A DNA stretch of 64,000 nucleotides from the NCBI GenBank assembly GCA_963698905.1, contig CAVOSP010000008.1:930001-994000 (forward strand), read 5' to 3'. This DNA comes from Rubripirellula sp963698905. Lineage in GTDB: Bacteria > Planctomycetota > Planctomycetia > Pirellulales > Pirellulaceae. Each line of letters starts with the position of its first letter. Position 1 is the stretch's first letter. The notes beneath the pieces are model-generated. The model ran no database searches. It was not told where the DNA came from and worked only from the letters and a program-made list of their open reading frames with translations. This document shows positions 8,495-18,062 of the stretch, in pieces. The position numbers and the translations under genes were made by a program.

Positions 8495-8809
8495 TTAAAA
8501 CCGGATCTTGCCAAACAGAATGTCTTTGAACATCACCCAGTCGCCGGCGAAGCTATACAACGGGTATTTGAACGAGGCGGGGCGATTGTGTTCAAAGAAA
8601 AAGTGTCCGACCCAGGCGAATCCGTAACCCATCAACAAGCCCAGCGGAAGGTAATACCAAGTCAACCCGGTCACGAAAAACGCGACCAAACAAATCAGCC
8701 CGCAAAACGAGCCGATAAAATGCAGTCTGCGGCAGGTGCGGTCGCAATGCTCACTCAAATAAAACTTATAGAACTCACCGAAATTTTGAAATTGCAGCGG
8801 CTCGCTCAT
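8495..8809 (-). CDS. Mpo1-like (DUF962) membrane protein
   Basis: A 104-residue protein with two hydrophobic helices (about 30-48 and 50-68) and the motif GHFFFEHNRPASF, typical of the DUF962/Mpo1-like family. Yeast Mpo1 is a dioxygenase in fatty acid alpha-oxidation, and the bacterial members keep the conserved histidines. H20, H30, H68 and H73 are candidates for metal ligands. It is transcribed alone, convergent with coaC. The role in this organism is unknown. Confidence 0.85.
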   Translation of the reverse strand: MSEPLQFQNFGEFYKFYLSEHCDRTCRRLHFIGSFCGLICLVAFFVTGLTWYYLPLGLLMGYGFAWVGHFFFEHNRPASFKYPLYSFAGDWVMFKDILFGKIRF

Positions 8810-8904
8810 CGCCTTCCCCCTTTTGACCGTAGGTGTCCTTGAATCGTCGCCTTAGATCGCAACGGACTGACTGTATTCTAAACGAATCAACGACCGTGGT
8901 CACG

Positions 8905-10263
8905 TTACGGTGATTCCAAACTGACCGCCACGATCTGTTTGTCATTACGGACATAAGCGGTGCGATTGGCGTAAGCCGGGTGACTCCAGACCACTTTGCG
9001 GCCGAAACATTCACCGGTTGGCTCCAAGACGCGAAACCTGCCAAGGTCTTGATAGCCCTCTCTGGTCAAGCGGGCCATCTGTAAGTCACCGGTTTCGCTC
9101 ATCAGCAAGTATCGATCGGTCTCGCCAATCCTGGTGATGAAGGCGGTCCCGTGCTTCAGCAGCCGAGTGTTCGCCTGCTTGGTCGCTTCGAATGTTTGCC
9201 ATAGTCGCGAGCCATCCTTGCTGTCCACCGCGATCAAACTCCCCTCGTTGCAATCGGTGCCGTAGATCACGCCGTCAACGAACATCGGTGTTGCGTTGCC
9301 GCTGTGTAGCGCCCCTTTTGGCTCGCCCCGCCATAGCTCGGTTGCGGCCGGACGATCCTCGGCCAATTTGATCAGGACCGCCTCGTTGTAGATTGCACTG
9401 ACGTACATCAAATTGCCGTCGATCATCGGTCGAGCGATCGACATCTCGTAATCAGGCTTGATTGGGACCTCCCAGTACTCACTGCCATTGAGCGGATTCA
9501 AACTGACAACCGCGGTCGGATGAAAAACGATCAGCTGAGACGTGCCGCCGGCATCAATGATTGTCGGCGGACAATAGCCAGCGGGCGTATCAAGTCCTTG
9601 CCAGCGAACTTTTCCGGTCAGCTTGTCGAAAGCGACAATTCCCTGGCCATCGCCACCGACCATCGTGTACAGCAAGTCGCCAGCGACCAACGGATGAGCG
9701 GCAAATCCCCACAGCGGCACTTCAGCATCAAGTTCCTGCTTGAGGTCACGCTCCCAAACCACCTTTCCATCACCCACCCGCAAACATTTCAAATTGCCTT
9801 CGGCACCCAAAATATAAACGCGATTACCGTCGATGGTGGGGGTACAGCGAGGACCCGCTGGATAAGAAATGCTGTAGGCACAATCGTAGGCGTGTTGCCA
9901 CAACGGCTGCCCCGTATCAGCGTCCAAAGCGGTCAATCGCTCTTGGCCGGTCAATTCCGGTCGCAGATCCGGATTGTTGACCGCTTCGCCCGATTCTAGC
10001 CGGTAGTCAAACACAAAGACGCGATCATCGGCTGCGGCGGGACCAGCGTAACCGCCCTCAATCGGTGCTCGCCATTTGATCCGCAATCCATCGGCCGGCA
10101 CCTCGTCGATGATTCCCGTTTCGCGGTACACTCCATCTCGCTGTTTTCCCATCCAGCCGGGCCAATCGTCGGCGTATGAGGAGCTCGAGGATACGGTTGC
10201 CAGCAGCAGCACGGTTGCCAGCAGCAGCACGGCCAGACGAAGTCGGTACACGGCAGTGCCCAT
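8905..10263 (-). CDS. Secreted PQQ-like beta-propeller protein
   Basis: A 452-residue exported protein. Residues 1-31 are a signal peptide (LLLATVLLLATV then SSSSYADDWPG). The rest is made of repeats of the type LTALDADTGQPLW, GKVVWERDL and LTGKVRW, the PQQ/quinoprotein or BamB-like propeller blade. Many planctomycetes encode such proteins, usually without a known substrate. No PQQ-ligand or heme motif is visible, so catalysis is unproven. The signal peptide coding region contains an 18-bp repeat (10193-10228) that duplicates LLLATV. It is divergent from the SixA gene 66 bases away. Confidence 0.85.
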   Translation of the reverse strand: MGTAVYRLRLAVLLLATVLLLATVSSSSSYADDWPGWMGKQRDGVYRETGIIDEVPADGLRIKWRAPIEGGYAGPAAADDRVFVFDYRLESGEAVNNPDLRPELTGQERLTALDADTGQPLWQHAYDCAYSISYPAGPRCTPTIDGNRVYILGAEGNLKCLRVGDGKVVWERDLKQELDAEVPLWGFAAHPLVAGDLLYTMVGGDGQGIVAFDKLTGKVRWQGLDTPAGYCPPTIIDAGGTSQLIVFHPTAVVSLNPLNGSEYWEVPIKPDYEMSIARPMIDGNLMYVSAIYNEAVLIKLAEDRPAATELWRGEPKGALHSGNATPMFVDGVIYGTDCNEGSLIAVDSKDGSRLWQTFEATKQANTRLLKHGTAFITRIGETDRYLLMSETGDLQMARLTREGYQDLGRFRVLEPTGECFGRKVVWSHPAYANRTAYVRNDKQIVAVSLESP

Positions 10264-10329
10264 GATGATTGCCCTTTGGGAAAACGAATCACAATCGCCA
10301 CATTATAAAGCCATGGGAAGCAGGGGACG

Positions 10330-10851
10330 ATGACCGGTGATGTCGAACGATCGGATGATGCCCGGTATCTTATCTTGATGCGACATGCCAAGAGTGATTG
10401 GAGTGACACCGCGCTATCGGACCATGATCGCCCCTTGAATCAGCGCGGTCGCCGCGATGCTCCCAAGATGGCCAACTGGCTGGCTGATCTGGATCTGATT
10501 CCCGATCAGGTTCTCTGTTCCAGCTCCGCGAGAACCCGCGAAACGGTGACTCGGATGATCGACTGCTGGACCAGCAAACCGCAAGTTTCCCTGAGCGAGC
10601 GACTCTACGAAGCGTCACCTGAGGACATATTCAAGGTCGTCCGCCGCCGCGGCGGTGCGGCCGATCGCCTGCTGGTGGTTGGCCACAACCCCGGAATGAC
10701 CGCTTTGGTCAGCCAGTTGGCCGGCAAATTCACCGAAATGCCCACTGCCGCGATCGCGGTCTTTCGGGTCGACTGTGATTCATGGCCTGACCTGCGATCG
10801 ACCACGGCAATGCAACTGATCGAGCACATGCGACCGAAGGCGCTGGGGTAA
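10330..10851 (+). CDS. sixA: SixA-type phosphohistidine phosphatase
   Basis: A 173-residue histidine-phosphatase-superfamily protein. The catalytic motif is MRHAKSDW (RHG family, His near residue 19), followed by LNQRGRRDAPKMA and a second catalytic histidine in VVGHNPGM. SixA enzymes remove phosphate from phosphohistidine of phosphotransfer proteins. It is followed three bases later by a metallophosphoesterase gene, likely in the same transcript. Confidence 0.87.
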   Translation: MTGDVERSDDARYLILMRHAKSDWSDTALSDHDRPLNQRGRRDAPKMANWLADLDLIPDQVLCSSSARTRETVTRMIDCWTSKPQVSLSERLYEASPEDIFKVVRRRGGAADRLLVVGHNPGMTALVSQLAGKFTEMPTAAIAVFRVDCDSWPDLRSTTAMQLIEHMRPKALG

Positions 10852-10854
10852 ACA

Positions 10855-12043
10855 ATGAACAGCCAGTTCGCTTGGTGGGCGATCATTGCCGCGGTCTTGA
10901 TCGGTCACTTCGGTTTGAATGTGGGTGTCTACAATCGAATCAACGGATTTGGATGGCCACGCAAGCTGATCAAAACGATCGAGTATTGTTTTTTGTTGCT
11001 GACGGTTGCATTGCCGCCTGTGGTCGCCTTTCTTTACGGCGATTTGATCGCCGATTTGGCGGGAGGTCGGGCTTACCTGACTTCGCTTCCCGCCAGTCTG
11101 CTCGCTTACGGCCTGGTCTGCCTGCTATCGTGGTTCGCGCTGGGAATCCCCTGGTTGCTGTGGCGACCGATCTTTGGCTTGGAATGGATCCGGGCAAAGC
11201 GACAGATCGAGATCGTTGATGCGCGGGAACAATCAGAGCAACCGCTTGGCCTGACGGTCAAGTGCAAGCTTGCAGCGCGGATTCCGTTGAACCAAATCTT
11301 TGAGCTATCGATTGAACGAATCGATTTGCCGGTCGCCGGCTTACCGCAAGCTTTGGACGGTTATCGGATCGCGCATCTGTCGGATATTCATTTGACCGGG
11401 TATGTCCATCCCGACTTTTCGCGGTACGCCGTCCAGCGCAAGTCAGTGGCAGCCCGACATGATGGCGCTGACCGGCGACATCATCGATGACCAACGCTGC
11501 ATCGACTGGCTGCCGGAGATCTTGGCGTCAGCTCAAGCGGCCGACGGGTGTTATTACGTGCTGGGCAATCACGACACGCGAGTCGTCGACTCCAGCCAAA
11601 CTCGCAAGACCATGGGCGATGCCGGCTGGACCGACTTAGGCAGCCGCACACTGAGTCGAGCTCTGCGTAATGTTCCTGCGCTGCTGATCGGGAACGAACA
11701 TCCCTGGTTCAGCCGTCCAAACGTCGAGGCGTCGAGTGCCGAACAGTTTCGATTGCTATTAAGCCACAGCCCCGATCAGCTCAGCTGGGCGCGGCGGCAC
11801 AATGTAACCCTGATGTTGGCCGGCCACACGCATGGCGGACAAGGACGGCTTCCGCTGGTCGGCCCAATCTTGGGCCCCAGCTTTCACGGCAGTCGTTATG
11901 CGTCAGGCGATTTTTTCAAGCCGCCCACAACGATGCACGTATCACGGGGACTTAGCGGAACACACCTGATTCGAATCAATTGCCGCCCCGAACTCTCATT
12001 ACTCACGCTCCGCCGGATCCAAGACGGCGACGACGATATTTGA
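10855..12043 (+). CDS. Membrane-anchored metallophosphoesterase, frame broken once
   Basis: About 395 residues when one apparent extra base near 11437 is removed. The N-terminal part (from 10855) has four hydrophobic segments; the calcineurin-like phosphoesterase domain follows with LSDIHLTG, then LTGDIIDD, GNHDT and GHTHGGQ in the second frame. These are the metal-binding Asp/His/Asn residues of the YkuE-like family, thought to act on phosphoesters at the membrane surface. The break lies between the first and second motif, and the second frame continues with all downstream motifs intact. A sequencing error is therefore more likely than decay. It overlaps the convergent kinase gene by 41 bases. 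Confidence 0.8.
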
Positions 12044-13643
12044 AACCCGGCACAAAGAAACAAGCCGCTACGACTAAGCCAAAGATTAAATGGGCGTACT
12101 GTGGAAAAACCGTCATCACACCGGCCGTGATTAACAGCACAATGGCTTGGATATAGAACTCGCCACTGAGCATGCCCGCCTTAACGATAAACACCATCGC
12201 GCTGATCAAAGCCAGGATTGGGGAGAGCGTCAAAACCGGTACGCCCATCCACCATTCGATCGGGAACAGAGCCGCAACCGCCACCATGCTGGCGCCCCAA
12301 ACGTGGGCGATTTGTCGTTCGATAAACGTGACCGGCCCCATGCGGCGGCGCAATTTCCAGAAAACCGCCGCCCACGTACCAAGGCCAATCGTCCAGACCG
12401 CCACGTAGATCCACCGCTGACCGACGCCATTGTAACTCAACTGCCACGTCAGTACTCCAGCGATCAACAAAGCCAGCGAATGCCAAATCCAAAGGGTCCC
12501 CCAATTTTCAAGCACGATCGCGTGATGGGTTTCGCGAAACACACGCGCGATGACCTGGGTGAATCGACCACTGCTGGCGGCAACCGGCTCGTCGGCCAGG
12601 TACGCCTGCAAATCAGCTGCCAGCGCTCCGGCGGAATCGTATCGCAGGTCGATCGGTTTCTGCAGACATCGAATCACGATCATTTCCAAATCACGATCAA
12701 TACCCGGTCGATGAAATCGTGGCGGCAGCGGATCTTGTTCAATCACCCGCATCATCAATTCCATCGGTGTTTCCGCATCTAACGGCGGATGACCGGTCAG
12801 CGCGAAGTACAGCACGCAGCCGAGCGAGTAAACATCGCTGGCCGGACCGACTAAACCTTGGCGACCGCTCGCCTGCTCGGGTGACATGTACGCCGGCGTA
12901 CCGACCACCGTGCCGCTGCGGGTGATGTTGCTGTCGCTACTGGCCTGCTTGGCAAGGCCAAAATCAGTGACCAGCGGAGTACCTGCGGCAGTAATCAGGA
13001 TGTTGCTGGGTTTGAGATCGCGATGGAGTACACCATTGGCATGGGCAAACTGAATCGCGGCAGCGACGACCGCGACGATCCTGGCCGCTTCGTGCTGCGT
13101 CAGCGGACCGCCCATGACTTTCTCGGACAAAGTTTGACCATCGACAAACTGCATGCTGAAGTAAGGACAACCGTCAGCATCTCCGACTTCGTAGACCGGC
13201 ACGATATTCGGATGCTCCAATCTGGCCGTCGCAGATGCCTCGGCAAAAAATCGGCGCAGATCTGCTTCGCTGGACAATCGTTCGCGCTGGATCATCTTCA
13301 CGGCGACTTCACGATCCAGACTGGGCTGCCGGGCTCGGAACACGACTCCCATCCCACCGCGCCCGATCTCTTCGATCAATTGATAGTCGCCGATCGTCGC
13401 CGGCATCGGCGTCCGCTGCTGCCGCTTCGGCGCCTGATCCTCGGCCAGGTCGAATTTGCCCGCCGTGTCGGTGACCAAGATGGTACCCCACAATCGCCGC
13501 AGGTCAGCGGAAATATTCGGATGTTCTGCGCAGACCTGTTCTAAATCGACCAGGTCGCCACGACAAACCGAGTCGGTAACTTCCGCTAACACATCCGCCA
13601 AATGCTGGTCATGTTGGCAACGGCCAATTGATGAATCGCTCAC
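12003..13643 (-). CDS. Transmembrane Ser/Thr protein kinase
   Basis: A 546-residue Hanks-type kinase. Glycine loop GRGGMGVVF near residue 95, lysine in AVKMI, catalytic HRDLKPSN near 205, DFGLAK and the APE-like MSPEQ. After the kinase domain, residues about 385-535 are very hydrophobic with six or so predicted membrane segments and no obvious sensor domain. The N-terminal 90 residues are cytosolic. The GTG start overlaps the TAG stop of the ECF sigma gene by one base (TAGTG). Planctomycetes often pair ECF factors with such kinases, which may phosphorylate the sigma factor; that link is inference. Confidence 0.9.
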   Translation of the reverse strand: MSDSSIGRCQHDQHLADVLAEVTDSVCRGDLVDLEQVCAEHPNISADLRRLWGTILVTDTAGKFDLAEDQAPKRQQRTPMPATIGDYQLIEEIGRGGMGVVFRARQPSLDREVAVKMIQRERLSSEADLRRFFAEASATARLEHPNIVPVYEVGDADGCPYFSMQFVDGQTLSEKVMGGPLTQHEAARIVAVVAAAIQFAHANGVLHRDLKPSNILITAAGTPLVTDFGLAKQASSDSNITRSGTVVGTPAYMSPEQASGRQGLVGPASDVYSLGCVLYFALTGHPPLDAETPMELMMRVIEQDPLPPRFHRPGIDRDLEMIVIRCLQKPIDLRYDSAGALAADLQAYLADEPVAASSGRFTQVIARVFRETHHAIVLENWGTLWIWHSLALLIAGVLTWQLSYNGVGQRWIYVAVWTIGLGTWAAVFWKLRRRMGPVTFIERQIAHVWGASMVAVAALFPIEWWMGVPVLTLSPILALISAMVFIVKAGMLSGEFYIQAIVLLITAGVMTVFPQYAHLIFGLVVAACFFVPGFKYRRRRLGSGGA

Positions 13644-14290
13644 TACGGCCGTCCATCGGTACCGGACTGGTCCAACAACTCGCGCAAACGTCTGACCGTG
13701 CGCAAGTAACGCATGCTGGCCGCCGCGGATGTCAATTCGAGAATTTGGGCGATTTCCTGATTGGACAGGTGCTCGTAGTGACGCATCAGGATGATCTCTC
13801 GATCTTGGTCGCCCAGTTCTTCAATCGCTTGTTCAACTTGATTGGCGATTTCACGGTTGTTGGCCGCGGCGGCCGGCGTCAAACCGGGGTCACAGAGCGC
13901 CAGCACCAGTTGGATGGTGGATTGGTCGGTCCCCCCGGCAATCGCCATCGGCTGTTCCCGATCCATACTCCGTTTGGCACTGCCGCGGTGACGACGATAG
14001 GTATCGATGATTCGGTCCGACGCGATTTGGCGTAACCAAAGATGAAATGCCATCACCGGATCGTCCAAATACTTGCTCAGCCGTGTGCTGGCATCGATCA
14101 TTACATCTTGTACCACATCGCTCACATCGACGCGCTGGCGAACCTTGCGGTCCAATCGCATTTCGATCAATCGGCGGACAGGACCGCGATGTTTCTCCAG
14201 CAAACGATTGACGGCGTCAGAATCACCGGCCCGCGCTGCTTTTAACAGCGTAGTGGTTTGATCGTCGGCAGGCCAAATCGAATCTGTCAT
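13643..14290 (-). CDS. ECF-type RNA polymerase sigma factor
   Basis: A 215-residue sigma-70 family protein with region 2 around residues 35-100 (VDVSDVVQDVMIDAST and FHLWLRQIASDRIID) and region 4 at about 150-205 with the helix-turn-helix LSNQEIAQILELTSAAASMRYLRTVRRLRE. It resembles the planctomycete ECF group that sits beside a Ser/Thr kinase gene. No anti-sigma factor is encoded nearby, so the overlapping kinase is the best candidate regulator. Confidence 0.9.
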   Translation of the reverse strand: MTDSIWPADDQTTTLLKAARAGDSDAVNRLLEKHRGPVRRLIEMRLDRKVRQRVDVSDVVQDVMIDASTRLSKYLDDPVMAFHLWLRQIASDRIIDTYRRHRGSAKRSMDREQPMAIAGGTDQSTIQLVLALCDPGLTPAAAANNREIANQVEQAIEELGDQDREIILMRHYEHLSNQEIAQILELTSAAASMRYLRTVRRLRELLDQSGTDGRP

Positions 14291-14320
14291 GGGTTGATAA
14301 TTGCAGCTATGGCGGTGCGC

Positions 14321-15022
14321 TCATTTGAGCTTGCCAAGCTTGATGTTTTTGAAGCGTACGGTCATCGGCGGTCCGGCGTGCAATTGCAGCGCGATCACGC
14401 CTTTGGTTGCCGCTTTGTCGGCTTGCTGGTCGGTGACTTCCATCATCAGCCGACCGTTGATGAAGTGTTGCAGGTGATTGCCGTTGGCGACCACGCGAAA
14501 ATCATTCCACTGACCGGGATGAATCTGCTTGCCCAGCGCTTCGGCCTGGCCGAAAATTCGTTTTGCCTTCTTGCCATCAGATCCGATCGTTACCGCTTGC
14601 CCTCGTTCGGCCAGAATGCCGCGTCCTTTCTCTTCGTACAAAATGCCGGCGTACCGATTGCCGAAATCAATGTCCGCCTGGTACCCGCCAACGACAAATT
14701 TTTCCTCGTCAACGACTTGACTGCGGTACTGGATACCCGAGTTGCCACCTTCAATTTTGAATTCCGCGGTCAATTCAAAGTTGTCGGGCTGACCACCTTG
14801 CCAAATCAGAAAAGTATTTCCTTGCAGGGGGTTGTCTTTGCTGGTCCGCCCCACGATCTCTCCATTTTCAGCTGACCACAGATCGTCTCGTCCCTGCCAA
14901 CCACTTAAGTCGCCACCGTCATACAACACCGTCAGATCGGGCACATTAGACTGTGGCTGCTCGGCAGCGGCAGAGGACCAAACGATCGCGAATATCAATG
15001 CCAAGCAAGCTGTGGTTTTCAC
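14321..15022 (-). CDS. Secreted DUF1080 (3-keto-disaccharide hydrolase-like) protein
   Basis: A 233-residue protein with a signal peptide (residues 1-20, ending SSAAA). The body matches DUF1080: LYDGGDLSGWQGRDDLWSAENGEIVG at the front, then GIQYRSQV, WNDFRVVANGNHLQHFINGR and the closing RFKNIKLGKL. DUF1080 is a concanavalin-like beta-sandwich very common in Planctomycetes; some members hydrolyse 3-keto sugars. The gene lies between the sigma factor and dihydroorotase on the minus strand and seems to be its own unit. Confidence 0.9.
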   Translation of the reverse strand: MKTTACLALIFAIVWSSAAAEQPQSNVPDLTVLYDGGDLSGWQGRDDLWSAENGEIVGRTSKDNPLQGNTFLIWQGGQPDNFELTAEFKIEGGNSGIQYRSQVVDEEKFVVGGYQADIDFGNRYAGILYEEKGRGILAERGQAVTIGSDGKKAKRIFGQAEALGKQIHPGQWNDFRVVANGNHLQHFINGRLMMEVTDQQADKAATKGVIALQLHAGPPMTVRFKNIKLGKLK

Positions 15023-15097
15023 GGCGTAGCGCTCCAGATGAATGAATAGCGGGATTTCTTTCCATTGTAGCTATCCAAACTTGTTCTCGCAGTCCGG

Positions 15098-16452
15098 CTA
15101 CCAGATTCCGATCCCATCGCTGGTCGCCCAGAAACCTCCCCGCTGATGGTCAAATGCTAATTTCTGGCCGCGGAACGATTCGTCGAATCCATCCTCCAGA
15201 CTCCAAACCCGCCTGCCGCCGACGAAGGTTGCCACTGGCCAGCCGGTCAAGGTTTCTCCATGCCAAGGGCTCCAACGGCATTTGGTCAATTGTTCCTCGT
15301 CGCGAATCATCTTGCTCCGTTGCAAGTCGACCAGGACTAAATCCGCATCATATCCCGGTGCAATTCTGCCTTTACCGACCAGGCCCCACACCCGTGCCGG
15401 AGCGTCCGACATCCAGGAAGCCACTTGGTTGATCGTACATTCTGACGCGGCGACTCGATTCAACAGCAAGGCCAACGAATTTTCCACGGCCGGCAAACCG
15501 GATGGACTATCCGGATAGGGTCGCGATTTCTCTGCCAAAGTATGGGGCGCGTGGTCGGTGGCGATCACCTGGATCTGACCCGACAACAATGCCTGCCACA
15601 AACCAGCATTGTCGGCCGCAGTCTTGACCGACGGATTGATCTGGATGCGGCTGCCCAGACGGGGATAGTCGTCCACGTTGAAGGTCAAATGATGGGGGCA
15701 TACCTCGGCGGTCAAGTACGGGCTTGCGGGAGCCAACAGCGGTACTTCCGAGGCGTTGGAAACGTGCAACAAGTGAAACCGATGTTGATGTCGCCTGGCC
15801 AAGTCAATTGTCCGGCGGGTCGCGATCAACGCCGCTCGTTCGTCGCGGATTCGCGAATGATCGGCCACGTCGGTAGTACCTTTCAGCCGCAGCGCGTTGG
15901 CCCGCACCGTGGTTTCATCTTCGCAGTGGCGCAGATCGGCAGGGTTGTTTCCGCAAAGATTCGTTCGAGCGCTTCCTGCTGGTCCACCAGCAAATCACCG
16001 GTACTGCTGCCGATGAAAATCTTGATCCCCGGAACGTCGGTCGCGCGGGCAAGCTCGCCAACATTGTCGGTGGTCGCACCGATATAGAATCCATAGTTGA
16101 CTCGCGACTTGGCCGCCGCGATTTGTTGTTTGACACGAATGCCTTGTCGAGTCACCGCGGGAGGCCGGGTGTTGGGCATCTCCAGGAATGACGTCACGCC
16201 TCCGGCCGCGCACGCTTTCGATGCGGTCTCCAGATCTTCCTTGTCCGTCAAACCCGGTTCGCGGAAGTGGACCTGGTCGTCGACCAGGCCGGGCATCAAG
16301 TGCAATCCCGTGCAATCAAGCTGTTGATCGGAGATCGCATTTGGACCGGCATCGATGTCCAGAATCTTGCCATTTTCGATCAATACCGAACCGCTTACCA
16401 GATCATCAACCAGGACGATTTTGGCTTTGCGAAACAGGATTCGAGTCATCAT
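15098..16452 (-). CDS. pyrC: Dihydroorotase, frame broken once
   Basis: About 451 residues after correcting one missing base near 15926-15930. The N-terminal frame holds the metal motif DDQVHFREPG and ends in LPICA. The other frame resumes after the break and carries HVSNAS, CPHHLTF and the late aspartate motif ATDHAPHT. Restoring one C in the short C run turns the junction into HCEDE, the family metal-ligand motif, which argues for a base-calling error. The enzyme closes carbamoyl aspartate to dihydroorotate in pyrimidine synthesis. It lies 77 bases downstream of the pseudopilin gene and may share its transcript. Confidence 0.88.
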
Positions 16453-16529
16453 CGGCTCAGACGGCGGAGGAGCTGCACGGCATCCTCAAAGAATAACCCA
16501 ATCGATCTGGCAAGCGAAAGATGCCAAGA

Positions 16530-16871
16530 TCACTTCGCGCGTGTCGATTCGTGGGTTGGGCAGATAACCGTGCCGCTCTTGTCGCGGCGGTAGGCGTCAC
16601 CAGTAACCGGGCAGCTCGGCAACAAGGGACCGGCGTACTGAGAATCCTGCAGTTCAGCCAAGTTCGCCCGCGGCAGTACTCCGGTGTTTTCCAGATACCG
16701 CTGCAGATCATTCTGCAACATTTCACGAGTCAGATCGCAACTGCGTTGCTTGCCAAGCTCGCCGGCCGGCCGCAAGTATCCAATGCCCAACGCGGCCAAG
16801 ATTGCCGCGATCATCACGGCGGCCAGGATCTCAAGCAAAGTAAAGCCACGTCGGTTGTGTGTTCTAAACAT
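16530..16871 (-). CDS. Type II/IV pseudopilin-like protein
   Basis: A 113-residue prepilin-like protein. The leader is MFRTHNRRG, cleaved before FTLLEI (Phe+1, Glu+5), followed by a 20-residue hydrophobic helix. The C-terminus has the pattern CPVTGDAY ... CP that recurs in planctomycete pseudopilins, with a possible disulfide. Its ATG overlaps the TAA of the gspF gene (TAATG), so the two are coupled. It is probably processed by a prepilin peptidase and assembled by the neighbouring GspE/GspF. Confidence 0.85.
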   Translation of the reverse strand: MFRTHNRRGFTLLEILAAVMIAAILAALGIGYLRPAGELGKQRSCDLTREMLQNDLQRYLENTGVLPRANLAELQDSQYAGPLLPSCPVTGDAYRRDKSGTVICPTHESTRAK

Positions 16872-18034
16872 TATTCAAGCACCTCAAACATATGGAACAT
16901 CGGCATGTAGATCGACAATACGATCCCGCCGATGGCGATTGCCAGCAGAATGGTCAACGTTGGTTCGAGCATTCCAACGGTCGCGTCAATGCGACTTTCC
17001 AATCGTTCACGGAGGTGCTTACACGTTCCGCGCATCGCCTTGGGAAAATCTCCCGACTGTTCCCCGACGCCAACCAATTGGCACAGCGTGGCCGAAAAGT
17101 AGTTCTCGTGCTTGCTCAGTTCGACGCTCAATTTTTCGCCACGATTGACGCCGCGGCGCACATTATCGATGGCGTGGCGCACTTCACGATTACCGACGCA
17201 GTCGGATGCAGCCTTGACGGCTTCGACCGGTTTGTAGCCGCATTCGACCATCGATAGAATTGCTTCGGAGAACTGCAAAATCGCCACATCCCGCAGCCAA
17301 GGTCCAATCAAGGGCAACCGCAACAAGGCTGCATCCATCGCTCGTGCCACCGGTGGCCGCGAACGACCGACAACCCACAAGCTGGCTGCCAGCATGGTGA
17401 CCGGAATGGACAACCAGCCCCACTTGATCACCATCCGGCTAATGCCGGTAACAACCCGGGTCACTGCCGGCAAATCAACGCCGCTGCCGTTGTAGACGGT
17501 TTCGAACTCAGGAATCACCACGACACACATGAAGATCATCAGTCCGGAACCGGCGACCGTGATCAGGATTGGATAGCTGACTTTATTGGCGATTCGCTTG
17601 CGTAAGGCGACTTGCCGCTCCATCTGTTCGCAAACTCCGGCGAGTGCCTTTTCCATCGCCCCACTCTGTTCACCGATGCGAACTTGTTGGATCTGCATGG
17701 CCCGAAAGGTGTTGGGGAACAGTTGCATCGCCTGGCTAAGCGTGCCCCCTGCTTCGATTGTCATCCGCAATCGGTTCAACACATGACGATACTTGCGGGT
17801 CGATCGATCTTCGGAGAGCGACCGCAGTGCTTTGGGTAGCGACAATCCGTTTTCCAGCAGCATCAACAGCAGTCTCAGCAATTCGGCCAAGGGCCGTGGT
17901 TTGATCTTGGTCGAATCTCCGGCCTTTTTCGGCCCGACTTGGATCGAGTTCAGTTTGCGCAGCAGCGCGACCAGCCCGCCGGTGGTTTTGACGGTTGGCT
18001 TGCGATGGGCAACGGTTGTTGAGTTTCCGAACAT
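16871..18034 (-). CDS. Type II secretion/type IV pilus inner-membrane platform protein GspF/PilC
   Basis: A 387-residue protein with two GspF domains, each ending in membrane segments: LRLLLMLLENGLSLPKAL and the helix near residues 150-175, then AILSMVECGYKPVEAVKAAS and a final membrane segment near residue 365. GspF/PilC is the polytopic base that couples the ATPase to pseudopilin assembly. It lies 28 bases downstream of the gspE stop and overlaps the pseudopilin, so the three form one operon. Confidence 0.9.
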   Translation of the reverse strand: MFGNSTTVAHRKPTVKTTGGLVALLRKLNSIQVGPKKAGDSTKIKPRPLAELLRLLLMLLENGLSLPKALRSLSEDRSTRKYRHVLNRLRMTIEAGGTLSQAMQLFPNTFRAMQIQQVRIGEQSGAMEKALAGVCEQMERQVALRKRIANKVSYPILITVAGSGLMIFMCVVVIPEFETVYNGSGVDLPAVTRVVTGISRMVIKWGWLSIPVTMLAASLWVVGRSRPPVARAMDAALLRLPLIGPWLRDVAILQFSEAILSMVECGYKPVEAVKAASDCVGNREVRHAIDNVRRGVNRGEKLSVELSKHENYFSATLCQLVGVGEQSGDFPKAMRGTCKHLRERLESRIDATVGMLEPTLTILLAIAIGGIVLSIYMPMFHMFEVLE

Positions 18035-18062
18035 GATTGTTAGTTGGCCTGGCGGGATTCAG

